The notes: generated by a model not told the origin, from the sequence alone. Numbered from the stretch's first letter, positions 23,131 through 34,833 are shown. The stretch: 64,000 bases of DNA from Linum tenue (GCA_946122785.1 CAMGYJ010000006.1:47202066-47266065); one strand, 5' to 3'. Program-made: numbers and translations.

Positions 23131-25018
23131 ATTGGGTTAGCTTTTATGATTCTCTCATCATATCTTATTAGTATACGGCACAATGGGTTTAGAATGATGA
23201 ATGAGTAATCGGTGGCGTGCATGCTTGATGTGTATCCATAGATTGAGGTTGGGGTGCCCTCTACATGTGCCACGATGCATTTCAAACATGCACAGATATC
23301 GTATTCAATGCTGGTGTCGTCTTCTCGTTCTCAACGACTTCTTCGCTTTGACATGGAACAAACTTAATTGTGGGGTGATCAGTTGGGAATCTTCTAATGA
23401 TACTCTCTTCACGAATGCTTCATGAAGATACATGAGGGTCTCGAATTCTACCTTCATACATTTGAATTCTACCTTCATGTTTCTTAGCATTATCACCTCT
23501 CTATTCTTCTCTGGTTGGAATGCATTAAGAGAGCCTAATTGGGCGAACCTCTTAAGTTTTTCCATAGAGGAGGAGATGACACATTTTCTCTCCCTGTTTT
23601 GCACTTTTCATTTCCTCGTACAACCAATCATCAAAGGAATAAGTCGGTTTACTTGGATTTCTCAAAATTATGCTAACTTCATTTTATCTTTTCCCTTCCT
23701 CCTTGTGTAGTCCAAAGAGGGCATTGTCCCATTTAAAGTACGGGATGGGATTTAGGTAGATTGGTCTTCAATAATATGCCATATTCTAACTATTCATGCA
23801 TATGGGAAAGGGTGCTTCTTAACCAACACATAAAAACTGCACAAACTTCGCTTTGGAGGCAAAATTGTTGTGGATCACTATCTGGTCATGCCCATGACTC
23901 TATTCACAATCCTTTTCACGGTCGTGGCTATGACCGTGAACCGCCCAACATTTATTTTCTCAAATCCTTAATTTTGGATTTCAATCCTAATTTTCACAGT
24001 CGGCATCACACCGTGAGGTGTGCCGTGAACATGAAGGGTTTGTCCTCCAAAGCCAGTCACATGCGTATTCTGTGTACGGGGATGAATTTGTGTGTCCATT
24101 TGCGCATAAATTCAATCTCGAATAATGCCACACACCTCAAGCAACTTAGAAGTCATCATACTTCGAATTGTTAGTCTCTATGTTAATACATTATCCAAGG
24201 AGGGCTAGTGTAGGGGTTTTGAAGGATGTTATTGTCATAAAACGTGAATCCATCTTAAGAAAAACATACGGATCGGAACTTCCTACCATTCCTTGTAAGT
24301 TCTCAAACTCTCCCTCATAGGAAGGAGTCTTCTGCGCTAAAAGCAAATGGGAATGATTTGTAGCTTCATAGAATCGATATCCTACCATGTACATTCTATA
24401 TCAATAGACGATGTCGCCGTAAATAAAGGAGGGGGTAAAATTCCAAGTGTGAGGCATCCTATCCTTGGAAAAAATGGGTTTGGAAGTGATACTAGTTGAG
24501 TCTTGGTGGGACAAGCCTACGATAAGATGCTAGTTCGTCTCTAGTACAAGTAAAATTTCCACCCACATGATAGAATTGCCAACTTGAGGATGTGTTTTCG
24601 AGGGAACGAATAAAGCTTCTGACACCCCTTGACTTCATTGACCCTCCGCACGATCAAGGAAAAGCAGATAAAAAATGCTTTTGCTTTATCAGGCTCGATA
24701 AGTACCTAAGTATGATGTGTTACCCCTTTTGGATACAAAAGTAGCACGAAAAGTGCAAGGCGACATGGCAAGATCGTCTTAATAAAAAACGTCCAAAATT
24801 GCTTACGTTGGCAGGAATGCAATTACCTCCTAATCAAGCTACATATCCTTCGCCCCAATATCCGTAAGAGAAGGCTCAAGGAAGAAAAAGAGAACTCTAT
24901 CTGGTGAGAAGCAAAGTATTTCCTTCTTACGAAGTAGGTTGAGCATCATTGTCAGGATCAAAGCTTTCTAAGTTCAAGGGTTGACCTTGTAAGCTTCTTA
25001 TGATCAAGTGTGGGGTTT
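23131..25018 (+). other. Decayed 3' half of a plus-strand retroelement, ending in a purine tract
   Basis: No legible protein. The sequence 'gcattgtcccatttaaagta' at about 23721 is the post-ORF2 motif. 23690-24660 is the inverted homologue of 14561-15520. CACGGTC palindromes occur at 23918-24030. CAAGTGTGGGG lies at 25005-25015. The antisense 99-aa frame at 23305-23604 is unrecognised. Confidence 0.45.
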
Positions 25019-25129
25019 TTTTATGACACGTTGAAGTGTTAGTTATAGACCCCCATATTATGGTCAAAAGTGCGTACATATCTCATCATTATCTTCATAA
25101 TTCATTGAATTATTGTTGTGATTTCTTCA

Positions 25130-25343
25130 TGTTTGTTCTAGAAAAGTCTGTTCAAGTTCTTGATCCAACGACAGTAATCTTCCTGACTGGCTATGGGTCA
25201 GGCACTACCTCCACAGAAGCTGCAAGCACACCCGTGAAGCCAAAAGGGGAAAGAAGTAAAAAAAAAACAATGCTGAAAGGAAATGCTAAAGTAATGGAAA
25301 TCACGTTTCTTCAACAACCTAGAAGTTCCCGGCAATGGCGCCA
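25130..25343 (-). pseudogene. Primer site and gag leader of a minus-strand LTR2 element (F), truncated
   Basis: The complement of 25326-25343 reads TGGCGCCATTGCCGGGAA, a tRNA-Asp type primer site. Downstream in minus sense the leader and first gag codons align with element G (33258-33460). Homology stops near 25130, so the rest of gag is gone. Confidence 0.6.
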
Positions 25344-25349
25344 AAAACT

Positions 25350-25565
25350 TGACTCGCCAATACCGTCACACTAGAAAGTAGCCAAGTGTAACCACAAACT
25401 AATGTGTAGTATAGCGGGTTTAGCTTTAATTGTCAACCCGGGTCCTAGATGTGATGACTACTCTGTGAAGTTCTCGTTATCTAGCTGTTTGAATGCAGTG
25501 AAGTTGTATTTTATCTAAGAAAACACAAAACAGTGAAGTTGTGATTCAAGTTCGAGAGAGGTCAC
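25350..25565 (-). repeat. LTR2 fragment, 5' LTR of element F
   Basis: About 215 bp of LTR2 3' end, starting (plus strand) TGACTCGCCAATA next to the primer site. The break at about 25565 joins it to an LTR1 fragment of opposite orientation. Confidence 0.6.
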
Positions 25566-25686
25566 CTGGTGTACATGGACCGCCACGGGTTTTACTTTTA
25601 AAACATACTTGCCCTCTTTTGCAACTGGTTAAGGTTATTTCTTGGGCCTTAATTGGGGTTTTTATTGTGATATTCGAGACGAGTTA
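25566..25686 (+). repeat. LTR1 fragment, 5' LTR of element E
   Basis: The last 120 bp of LTR1, matching 42830-42942, ending GACGAGTTA just before the primer site. The rest is lost at the junction with the inverted LTR2 fragment. Confidence 0.75.
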
Positions 25687-25692
25687 AGTTTT

Positions 25693-25710
25693 TGGTGTCG
25701 TTACTGGGGA
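25693..25710 (+). other. Primer binding site, tRNA-Asp type (element E)
   Basis: TGGTGTCGTTACTGGGGA differs from the tRNA-Asp complement by three transitions and sits 6 bp after the LTR end. Confidence 0.75.
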
Positions 25711-25836
25711 ACCTTCGGTTCATTGTTTTGAAAATATTATTGGGTATTAATCTAGAGTTTACTTTTTGTTTTGTAAGTGTGAATCTTGCTTGTGTTAGAT
25801 GATTTGTGTTTCTTGCAAGTGTGTGCAGTAGTGTGT

Positions 25837-28503
25837 ATGACCTAGAGTAATCCAACACCTTTAGTGCCACTAGACGCGAATCTCAACCGGACTCTCCGAC
25901 TCTTGGCTTGTGAGAGGGAGCTGGCAGAAGCAAGGAGAAAGATTGAAGAGAGGGGACAAAAACAAGTTGGTCCCGAAGTTGAAGAGGGAGCTAGCAAACG
26001 AGTTTGAATTGAGGAAAGAGGAAGGAAGTGTAGCCGAGATGGCAGCTAATTAAAATGCTCAAGATGGAGTTGAGGAACCGAGGACCATGGGCTACTACAT
26101 GGCTCCACGGGAGGCGGACATTCAATATACCATTTTGCATCGACGTGTGGCCGCCAAAAAAATTCAAGATCAAGCTCGGTCTGTTCACAATGATCCAAAA
26201 CAATGTGCAATTCCATGGTCTTAGAGGTTCATCGAGACTGAGCAAAGTTTGAAGATTAATAGGAAGCCCGAAGAGGCTTTGAAGTTGAGGCTATTCCCCT
26301 ACTCTGCTACAGTAATGCGGTCAGGTGGCTCAACAATAGACCACCCCTCTCGATTACATCATGAGACCACTTGCTCAACAAGTTCATGGCCTGGTATTGT
26401 CCACCTTCCAAGACGGTTGAGTGGCACAAGAAGATCACCCATTTCGTCCAAGAGGAGGATGAGACATTGAGGGACGTATGGGCGAGGTACTCTGACTTTT
26501 TCCTCCAATGCCCACATCACATATTTGAAGAGTAGTTTCGCATTGAGGCCTTCTACGTCGGTCTCTACCAAGAAGAAAAGATTCTCATTGACTCTCTATG
26601 TCAAGGGAAGTTGATGAACAAGACTCCACCCGAAGTAACCCAATTGCTTGAAGATATGGCAAAAAAAGGGTATGATTGGGTTTGACAAGAAGTGGTGGAA
26701 TGGATGCCAAGAGAGGAGTACACTCCACGGAAGTGAGTCCTCCACTTGTTGCCAAGATTTACTGGTTGATTGATGCTCTTCTTGAAGATAAGAAGCAAGG
26801 GAAGAAGTTGTTGATGGCATGTGATTGGTTTTCAAGTACCAACAATGAGATTTCAGAGTGCCAATTGATGAAGGAAAGAAGCACCCCCGAGAAGCAAGTG
26901 AGCTTCATCGCCAATGCTAGGGGAAATAACAATCCATATAGCAACACTTACAACCCAGGGTGGCGAAACTATCTGAACTTTGCTTGGTCTTTACCAAGCA
27001 ATCCAAGCCCCCCATGTTTCCAAGGACCAACGTGGAATTATCAACCAAGGCCTCCTTTCATTCAACAAAGGCTACAATTTGAAGGCTTGAACTTCCAACA
27101 ACCATTCCAAGGGCAAGGTCATCAAGGGTACCAACAACGACCTGACAAGTTTGCAAAACTTGAAGACCTAGTTACCACTTTTGTGAGTACAAGTTCTCAG
27201 AAGTTCGAGAAGATTGACCAATTCATAGATGTAGGAAGGAACAAGTTTTCTTCGGTTGAGGCGGGTCTAAGAAGTCATCTAGAGAGTCTTTAAAACTTAG
27301 CGAATTGAAAATCTTGCTGAGATCCTCACTGAAAGACCAAGGGGAGCTCTACCTTCACAAACAATTGTCAACCCAAAAGATCAAAACGCCGGTTGCAACG
27401 CTATTCTCTTGAGGAGCGGAAAGGTAATTCAGGAGGTTGTTGCTAAGGAAGTAACCGAGGAAGATAAGACTCCTCCAACGGTTGATAATCAAGAAGGCAC
27501 AAAAGGGGGTGGGGGGGGGGGAGGAGAGACTAAGAAGGCATCACTGATGCCACCACAAGTGACTGATTACAAGCCTACTCTTCTTTTCCCTACAAGGGTG
27601 CATAAGGACCGATTGGAGGAGGAGTGTGGGAATTTCAAGGAGATGCTCAAGAAGTTTCACATTACCATGCCTTTCTTGCAGGCAATGGCGTACATGCCAA
27701 GGTATGCACAATAACTCAAAGGGATTTATGCATAGAAGCACAAGCTTGAAGACCTCGCCACTGCCACTTTGGGCAAGGAGTACTCGGCCTTCATCCAAAA
27801 CAAGTTGCCTAAAAAGCAAAAAGATCCAGGTATTTTCACTATCCCTCTTTACATTGGAGTATGCCAAGTAGAAAACTTCTTGGTCGATTTAGGAGCAAGC
27901 ATTAACGTCATGTCATTTAAGGTTTAAAAGAGATTGAATATAGGTGAATTAGAACCCACTAGGTTGACCATTCAGTAATTAGTCCTAGGGTAATTGTGGA
28001 AGTTGTCTTAATAAGGGTGGGCACATTCTATTATCCGACGGATTTCATCATCTTGGATATTAGTGAAGATGCGGATTTGCCCCTCATACTAGGACGTCCT
28101 GTCCTAGCCACCGCCAAGGCGTTTATTGATGTTAATGAGGGTACTTTGATATTGAGAGATGGAGAGGAGAAAATTACATTTTCGGTTGACACTAAGAGTA
28201 AGAAGGATGATGTTAAAGAAGTGGAATCGAATGGTATGTTTGGAAGTGGAGGTGAATCACTCAAGGCAAACCCCACTAGTCTTTTGTTCCTTTCGATGAT
28301 GTGAAACAGGGACCTAAGGAGGGTACTAAACCCGAAGGGGGAAAGAAGAAAGTGTGGGGTGCAAAGCTGAATCATGCCTCTACCCCGAAGAATGACAAGG
28401 GTAAGGCAACGTGCCCGCTAAAGAAGGCCATCCTTTGGAGTTTAAGGTGGGAGGAAACAATCCTCGCCCCGAGGCCGTGACGAATCCACTCTTGGAGGCC
28501 TAG
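25837..28503 (+). pseudogene. gag-protease of element E, Athila type, broken
   Basis: Start chosen at 25837 by alignment with A and D (MT*SNPTPLVPLDANLN...); the third codon is already a stop. The capsid region is frame-shifted (about 26050-26600). A long clean stretch at 26676-27293 reads GVHSTEVSPPLVAKI...CDWFSSTNNEISECQLMKE...YNPGWRNYLNFAWSL...KLEDLVTTFVSTSSQKFEKIDQF. It is followed by an acidic linker with a G11 run at 27511-27521. The protease is legible: FLVDLGASINVMSF at about 27880 and YPTDFIILDISEDADLPLILGRPVLATAKAFIDVNEGTLILRDGEEKITF at 28030-28190, with nonsense mutations between. It ends NPLLEA then TAG at 28501. No reverse transcriptase motif follows. Confidence 0.82.
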
Positions 28504-28551
28504 ATCATGAAAGATTCGCAATGTTGAGCTAGCGACGTTAACCTAGCGCTA

Positions 28552-28569
28552 GTTGGGAGGCAATCCAAC
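28552..28569 (+). other. Conserved post-protease hairpin (element E)
   Basis: GTTGGGAGGCAATCCAAC: 6-bp stem with one G-U pair, 6-nt loop, then a T-rich tract. Position and sequence match A and D. Confidence 0.6.
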
Positions 28570-28764
28570 ATAGGTTTGTTTTATTTTCCTTATTTTTTTT
28601 TTGTGATTGAGTGATAAGTTCAAGTGGTTGAGTGGTGATCACCATGCCGGAGTTGTGTGTCTGCATGTTTTAGATTTTTTGTGATCGAGTTAGGGGCACG
28701 GTTGATTAGATCGAGTCTTGAAATTTTGGGAAATGCCCTATTTTCACTCGTTCACGCTTTTAGC

Positions 28765-28942
28765 CCTATTATCACGGTCATACGATCGTGATAACGAGGC
28801 AGAGACCGTGAACAAAGTGTAGTCCTAGCTTTTTAAAATGCGTCATTTTTGCCCGTGTTCACGGTCCGGGATTTCTTATCACGGTCGACACTACCATGAA
28901 AATCTACCTCCGTCCGTGAACATCGGGCTTGTGCTATATAAA
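28765..28942 (+). promoter_or_regulatory. Internal promoter-like block of element E
   Basis: Five or more CACGGTC/GACCGTGA half-sites, including TATCACGGTCATAC...GATCGTGATA, then TATATAAA at 28935-28942. The leader that follows runs to the ORF2 purine tract. Same order as LTR1 U3. Confidence 0.5.
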
Positions 28943-29706
28943 GGTCATGAACCCTTCTTCTTTACTTCATGCTGCCACCTCCGCTAGAAATGATGTGAAC
29001 ACTATTAAGAAAACCGTGACAACCGTCATTTTCTGTCAATTTCGATGACTTCAGGCCACCCAAATCGAAATCCAAAACTAGACCCACTCTTCCGTTGTTC
29101 GGGCCACCTTCGCCGGAGTTTTGGAGCAATTTGGATCAACTTTTTTTTGGTGAGGCGATTTCCGGTGAGCTTCCGACGAGCTTCCAACCAAGCTCCGGCG
29201 AGCCTCTCCGGGCAATTTTTCACGGATTTTTTGATGCCCTCGCCTTCTCCTCACCTTCCCCTTTAATCCTGCTTGAGTCTCCAGGTTTGTTTTAAACTTT
29301 TTCCTTGTTAATTTTAGAAAATCGGATTAGGGTTGTAGGTGAGTGGGATTTTGTGATTTAATGGATGAATGTTGAATTTGGGAGAGGGGTTATTTGATTA
29401 ATTTTGTTTGAATATTACATGAAGTGGTTTTGAGCTTAATTGAGCCTTGGTGGGCACGATTTAATTATGATTTGTGTTGAATTGAGAAAAATGCCCATCA
29501 AGTGCAATTTATGAATGAATGTTGATCTTCTTTTGTGAAAGACAGTTGGTGTCATTGAGGCATGGTTTAGGTTCGATTTTGCTATGTTGATTGAATTATG
29601 AATCACCTAGAACCATGCCTCGGTGTGCCTTGTGTGCAATTAAGCTTCAATGTGCTGGAATTGATCTTGTGAAAATCGTGGAAGGCATATTATCATAGTG
29701 GGATCC

Positions 29707-29720
29707 TAAGTGTGGGGGGA
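29707..29720 (+). other. Internal polypurine-like tract before ORF2 (element E)
   Basis: TAAGTGTGGGGGGA, 76 bp before the ORF2 ATG. Near-identical to the true polypurine tract at 41571-41584. Confidence 0.65.
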
Positions 29721-29795
29721 ATTGTTTTTCTCCCCATCGATTTGAGAATGATGAGATATTTCCACGTATAGTGTATGGTTTTGATATTTTGCAGG

Positions 29796-30775
29796 ATGGT
29801 TAACCCAAATCACGCGTACATTGCGCGGTCCCTAGAGCACCTACATTCCAAAGAATGCTGAGATTTTGGATGAGGGCCCCATTGGGGCTTCATTGGGGCT
29901 CTACTTCCGACAGTTTGATGCGTTGTACTATGGAGATACCATGAGATAAGATGTGGCACATCCTCAATGGCGTCGATTCCTCAAAATTGAGGATGATATC
30001 TTCACTGAGATCTGCATCAAATTCTTTAGCACCTTCACCCTTTTCCAACTGAAGAATTCTTCCGGAGGTTGTGACCACAAGGTCAGATTCTTCTTGGGTG
30101 GAGTACCCCGGGTCATGACCTTTAATGAGCTTTACCAAGAAATGGGGATGGGGTTGATCCAGAGGTAGATGTGATGCAGGACTTCGACACCAAATTGACC
30201 TCTAGGAGGGTTTGCCTCCCCTTGCATCAACAGGATCGTTTCATCCCAGAACAAACCACGGATACCACTCTCAAGCCCCAATGGCGTGTCACTAATTCAC
30301 TCTTCGGCCATTCCATCTTTCCGAGTTGCAAGTCGACCAACAAGATCACTAAGAGAGCCCTCATCGCCTTCACCACTATGGCTAATGGAGGAGCGTGTGT
30401 ACATATTGGGTCCGTCTTGGCCACCTCTTAGCCAATACCATTGGAAATAAGAGAAATGGTACCATATGCTTTGGGACCAACATGACAAGGATCGTGCGGT
30501 ATTTGGCTGTAGACTTGAGTAGTTGCACGAAAAGCTACTCAATTCTGTGAGGGGACCTTGAATAATATGCACTTTCTCAAAGTTTTCGTACATACCATTA
30601 CATCGAGGTTCTCTTTTCGCCACCAGGTATTCCAACAGAGGTTCCACCTACTTAGTCACGCCAACACTCGCCCCGAAGAGTAATTCATAGGGTTTCCACA
30701 CAATTGGATAGATCCAATACTCTTCTAGAGAGGATGGCTCAACGACAGGGTGTCTTGTCCGACGACGATGAGTGA
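29796..30775 (+). pseudogene. ORF2 of element E, broken
   Basis: Starts MVNPNHAYIARSLEHLHSKEC and ends LSDDDE with TGA at 30773. Blocks in order are HPQWRRFLKIEDDIFTEICIKFFSTFTLFQL; KVRFFLGGVPRVMTFNELYQEMG, the family 'LGG.PR.LT..EL..ALGL' segment; KPQWRVTNSLFGHSIFPSCKSTNKITKRALIAFTTMANGGACVHIGSVLA; a 'GTICFGTNMTRIVRYLAVD' block in a shifted frame near 30450-30520; and a C-terminal helix with RMAQRQG. At least one early TGA (after KEC) and several frameshifts. Related to Athila ORF1 / plant transposon protein families, biochemical role unknown. It is flanked by purine tracts at 29707 and 31121. Confidence 0.7.
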
Positions 30776-31120
30776 TCATCTTTGACTCAAGCGAGGTAGT
30801 CGAACGAGTGAGAAATGTGGCAGAGCCGATTCTTTTGCCCCCCCCCCCTTCCCCATTTGAAACTCTGAACTTTTTATTTTTCTTTTCTTGAATGTGTGTA
30901 CAAGTACTATCGTGAGTTTTTATTTCCTTTAATCGTGATGTTGAATATTGTTATGTGTAATAACCTCACATCGAGCGAGAATGTGCGTGTGTTTTGGGTG
31001 TTTACTTTTAATCTTTGAAGCTCAAATCTCCTGCCTAGGAACTTGTCCAAATTTTACTTGCCAATAGTTCGGTAACTTCTTCACCCTACCCTCTTTCTCC
31101 ATTCAGGATAATGTCATGCT

Positions 31121-31133
31121 TAAGTGTGGGGTG
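31121..31133 (+). other. Post-ORF2 polypurine-like tract (element E)
   Basis: TAAGTGTGGGGTGG preceded by 'ggataatgtcatgct', the same arrangement as 'gggcaatgtcgatct' before the tract at 36822 in element G. Confidence 0.6.
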
Positions 31134-31850
31134 GTGTATCAATTTTGATTGGCATGTAATTTTCTGAATGAATGCTTGATCAAAGTGTTTGGTTATTGGG
31201 AAAATCTCGTGTTTATTGACTTTGACCTTGAATTGATTGTTTGTGATCTAGTGCATCCTATTATGATGATTGAGAATTGCATTAGGTTGGTGAAAGTGTT
31301 TAGTTTTTGTATGTATGCAAATGAATGGATGTCTTGAATTGATTACTCCTTGATTGCAATTGCCATGCATCGAAATTTCTGAAATTGGAATAGATGATTG
31401 GGTGATTAGGTAGCCACGTAAGTTTTGTGTCGATCGTCTTTTCCTGTGTGATAGATCCCTCTTATCATGGCGAGTAACATTCACGTTGTCACTAGTGAAT
31501 ATGATGGAGGCATAAGATTAGTCCACGCCTAAAATTTGATTGTCTCGAAACATCTTATCCCCTAGTTAACCCTTTTGAGTCGTGTGACTTTGGGTCGTTC
31601 TCGTTTTAGGATCTTGTGCTTTTTGAGTTTAATAGTGATTGATAGAACGACCCTTTTCTTTCTTTGTGTCTAAACCGTTATGAGTCATACTTGTTTCTCG
31701 GAGCACTCACTTTTGAGATCCATTGAGGTTCTACATAGATGGATTTTGCATTGTTCCTGCTAGGAATCAAAAGGTAGTGTTGGAGGAAGTTCGTATTGGA
31801 GAGCATTGTTCGTTAAGTGTTAACGTGGTATGTGTTTAGCTCTCTAGTAC
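31134..31850 (+). other. 3' non-coding region of element E (first part)
   Basis: Aligns with element A 4140-4960 in reverse complement. Ends CTCTAGTAC, of which AGTAC is the target duplication of element G. Confidence 0.75.
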
Positions 31851-33250
31851 TAATGACACTATATTTGGACATGTTTTTCCCATCATTTATTGATCGTTTG
31901 AGCTCGCTTTCTCGCTCTCGTGGCCTATTTTACCCTAGGTTGTATTAGTTTATGATGTTTCAGGTCCTAGTACATGAATGGGTGCGAAGGAACGAGTTTT
32001 GGGACGTTTTGGAGCGATTAGGTAGAGAGTAGGGAAAAGTTACGAGCTAGACCGTAACTTCCCCATGAGCCCGTAACTTCGAAGGAGCATAATCCGGTGA
32101 TCTAAGAGAAGTTTCAAGGTTACGGTCAGACCATAACTTACCCTTCATGCCCGTAACTCTAAAGAAGAGCGGCTGAAGTTCCAGGAGCATTTTTGAAGTT
32201 ACGGCTCCCTCCTCAAGGTTACGATCTCAAACGTAACTTCTCTATAGGATTCGTAACTCTTGGTTTATGGAGCACATATACGATAACGTTTGTGGAGAAA
32301 TTACGGGCTGGGAGAGGGAGTTATGTCCGTAACTTTGGTCGCAACTCGCGAATCTCCAACATATAAAAGCGCAGCCCAGGCAAACCCTAAAGAGAGAAAG
32401 TGATGAAGAATAACCCTTGGGCAAGGATTGGAGCGACCTAAAAACCTCGGATCTCGATTCCTCACTCTCGGAGTACCGATTAGCCGCTTGGAGCAGATTT
32501 TCATTGTCTACATGATGATTTCTCTCCCTAACATGATGTTTCCACTTCTCTCCATGGAGTAAAGCCCCTTTTCATCTAGGTACGAAGAAACCTAGTTTTT
32601 TATGTTAGGAATGGTCGTATGAACCCCGTTTGGGAATAATTGATTCGATATATTCAATTGAGGCATTAATCAGAATTACATGAGTCTTGATCAAACTTTG
32701 TGATTCCTACTTTAACCTAGAGCGATAGTCTTTGTAGAGGTTAATAGAGCAACCTTAAATTTGAAGTGGTAAATCGATTGCTTTAGTCGACAAATTGATT
32801 CACTGCTATGTAATGGAATTAAAGCCAGTAGAGGAAGTTTGGTGTGTTATTGCCTTGCTTAGTTTATGTCGGTGGAGGCTAGTCGCCCGCCGGGTATTCA
32901 AATTGAGAGGGTCTGGATTACTTTAGTCAAGATTCCATACTTGTTAATAACTTTTCGTAGTATATCTAACAATCGTACTAAAATCGGAACATATAATATG
33001 CACTAGCTGCATGCTAGGGGGAACCATACTTGGATGACCATTAGCAAACTTGAAAACTCAGAACATTTCCTACTTTCTGTTTAATTTGCATTTGAACAAC
33101 TCACTACACTTTAGTTGCTAGATAATAGAAGTTTACGAAGTAGGCAGTAGATCTAGACCCCGGGTTGATAAGTAAAACTTACCACTATTCTGCATTTCCA
33201 TTTTACGATTACAATTGGTCGTAGTTTGGTGATGTATTTTAGCGAGTCTA
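31851..33250 (+). repeat. LTR2, 5' LTR of element G
   Basis: 1,400 bp. Starts TAATGACACTATATTTGG (family TGATAACAC) and ends GCGAGTCTA. GTTACGG/CCGTAACT palindromes at 32038-32340, TATAAAA at 32362-32368, then a leader. The primer site follows after 5 bp. Confidence 0.85.
32038..32368 (+). promoter_or_regulatory. LTR2 U3 promoter with GTTACGG palindromes and TATA box
   Basis: At least eight GTTACGG or CCGTAACT half-sites, then TATAAAA. This is the LTR2 counterpart of the CACGGTC array in LTR1. Confidence 0.6.
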
Positions 33251-33255
33251 GTTCT

Positions 33256-33273
33256 TGGTGCCGTTGCCGGGGA
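33256..33273 (+). other. Primer binding site, tRNA-Asp type (element G)
   Basis: TGGTGCCGTTGCCGGGGA, one base from the tRNA-Asp complement. Confidence 0.88.
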
Positions 33274-33391
33274 CTTCTAGGTTATTGTAGAAACGTGAAC
33301 ATCTGTTAGTTTAGCATTTCTTTCCTGCATTTATTTTCCTTCCCTTGTTTGCCTTAATGGGTTGTGTTTGCAGTCTGTGTGAAGGTAGTGC

Positions 33392-34684
33392 ATGACCTGT
33401 AGACGGTCAGGAGATCTTCATCCGTTAGACCCAGAAATCGAACGAATTTGTCACCTGCTCTGATTGCTCAAACCGACGCTGGTTATGGGGAAGGACTTGG
33501 ATAAGTTTGTTGTCACTGACGGATCTGAGAGCGAAGAAGAAATGGTTTACCCCGATGATATCATGGTTGTGGTCCCCGAGGAGCATACTATGGGGTACTA
33601 CTGGACTGCCAGGGCCGAGGACATGAGGTAAAGCATCCAACATCCTCAAGTTGCTGCCAACAACTTTGAGGTGAAGACCGCTGTCATTACGATGTTGACG
33701 AGCTCTATGGCCATTCACGGGAAGATAGGTTAGTGCGCACGCGAGCACCTGCGGCGGTTCCACGAGCTGATTGATGTGATCAAGTTCAATGGGGTCCCTC
33801 AATAGTCCATCCGGCTTCGTTTCTTCCCATTCACTCGAGAGGGACAGGCCAAGACATGGCTGGACCGCAGACCTCTGGGGTCGATCACTACCTGGACAAC
33901 TTTGGCTAACAAGTTCTTGACCTGCTACCATCCTTCTTCAAGACTGTGGATCTGCAGAAGGAGATCACTCACTTCGCGCAAGAAGAAGATGAGACCACCC
34001 GGGATGCTTGGGAGAGATATCAAGGTATCTTCCTTAAGTGGCCCAACCATGGTTCCAACAATGCTTTCAAGGTGGATACCTTATACCAGGCTCTCTTCCC
34101 TGAAGACAAGCAGTTGATTGACTTCGTCTATGGGGGGAACATGCTCAGCAAGACGCCACCGCAGTTGAACCAGCTTTTTGGTGAAATGACAGAGCAAGGC
34201 TACGATACGGGGTCTGCTAGGAGATCTCAGCAAGCACCGGGCCGTGGTGTGCATGTCGTGGATACTTTGTCGGCCGATCTGGTGAGTGTGGTTACTAAAC
34301 TAGTAATGGCACTGGATAGAAATGGGATGGTTCCCGCTATAGGACAACAGCACGCGATGTACTGCCAATGATGCGAGAGCAGCCACCACGCTATGGAAGA
34401 CTGTCAGGCAATGAGTGAATATACTACCTCTCCAAGAGCAGCTTGACTTCATAAGCAACACTAGGCACTTTGACCCCTACAGTAACACCTATAACGAGGG
34501 GTGGCGCCACCACCCTAACTTCTCTTGGAGTTGTAATAGTAATCCTATGAAACCAGTCTCCTAGGGACCATCATGCTTCTAGAGACCGCTATACCAGCCC
34601 AGTCAGAATTTCTATGAACAACAGCCTCTCTATCCACCCAGACAGGGGCAAGCTCTTTCTCAAGCGCATGGGAGTGCTTCCCAA
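33392..34684 (+). pseudogene. Partial gag of element G
   Basis: Start ATG at 33392 (MTCRRSGDLHPLDPEIERICHLL, then a stop). An acidic stretch follows, then the capsid-type block VAANNFEVKTAVITML...REHLRRFHELIDVIKFNGVPQ, FFPFTREGQAKTWLD, LQKEITHFAQEEDETTRDAWERYQGIFLKWPNHG and FGEMTEQGYDTG. Then the Gln-rich segment FDPYSNTYNEGWRHHPNFSW...QQPLYPPRQGQ. Stops include CA* contexts consistent with C-to-T change. Sequence passes at about 34685 directly into the promoter-like block, so protease and polymerase are absent. Gag is clearly diverged from the LTR1-family gag. Confidence 0.75.
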
Positions 34685-34833
34685 AAGTTACCGCTAAGGC
34701 TCAAAGTTACAGTCACGACCGTAACTTTGTGCAAAGCCCGTAACTCTACCTTTCTCTGGAGAATCAGAGAGTTAAGGGCAGAGGTATGGACTAACTCCCC
34801 AATGAAGCCGTAACTTTGGCTCTGTCTATAAAA
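34685..34833 (+). promoter_or_regulatory. Internal promoter-like block of element G
   Basis: Inverted repeat at 34702-34729 (CAAAGTTACAGTC / GACCGTAACTTTG, one mismatch), further CCGTAACT sites, then TATAAAA at 34827-34833. It uses the LTR2 motif (TTACGGTC), not the LTR1 motif (TTCACGGTC). Confidence 0.5.

Noticed and set aside
21722..25565. A complete minus-strand LTR2 element between LTRs at 21722 and 25350
   Set aside because: The left LTR has its own CTCAT/CTCGT duplication (solo LTR), and most of the DNA between is a plus-strand relic.
25566..28503. Reverse transcriptase or integrase remnants
   Set aside because: I looked downstream of each gag-protease in all frames for catalytic-core motifs (for example YxDD, HHCC, DD35E) and found none.
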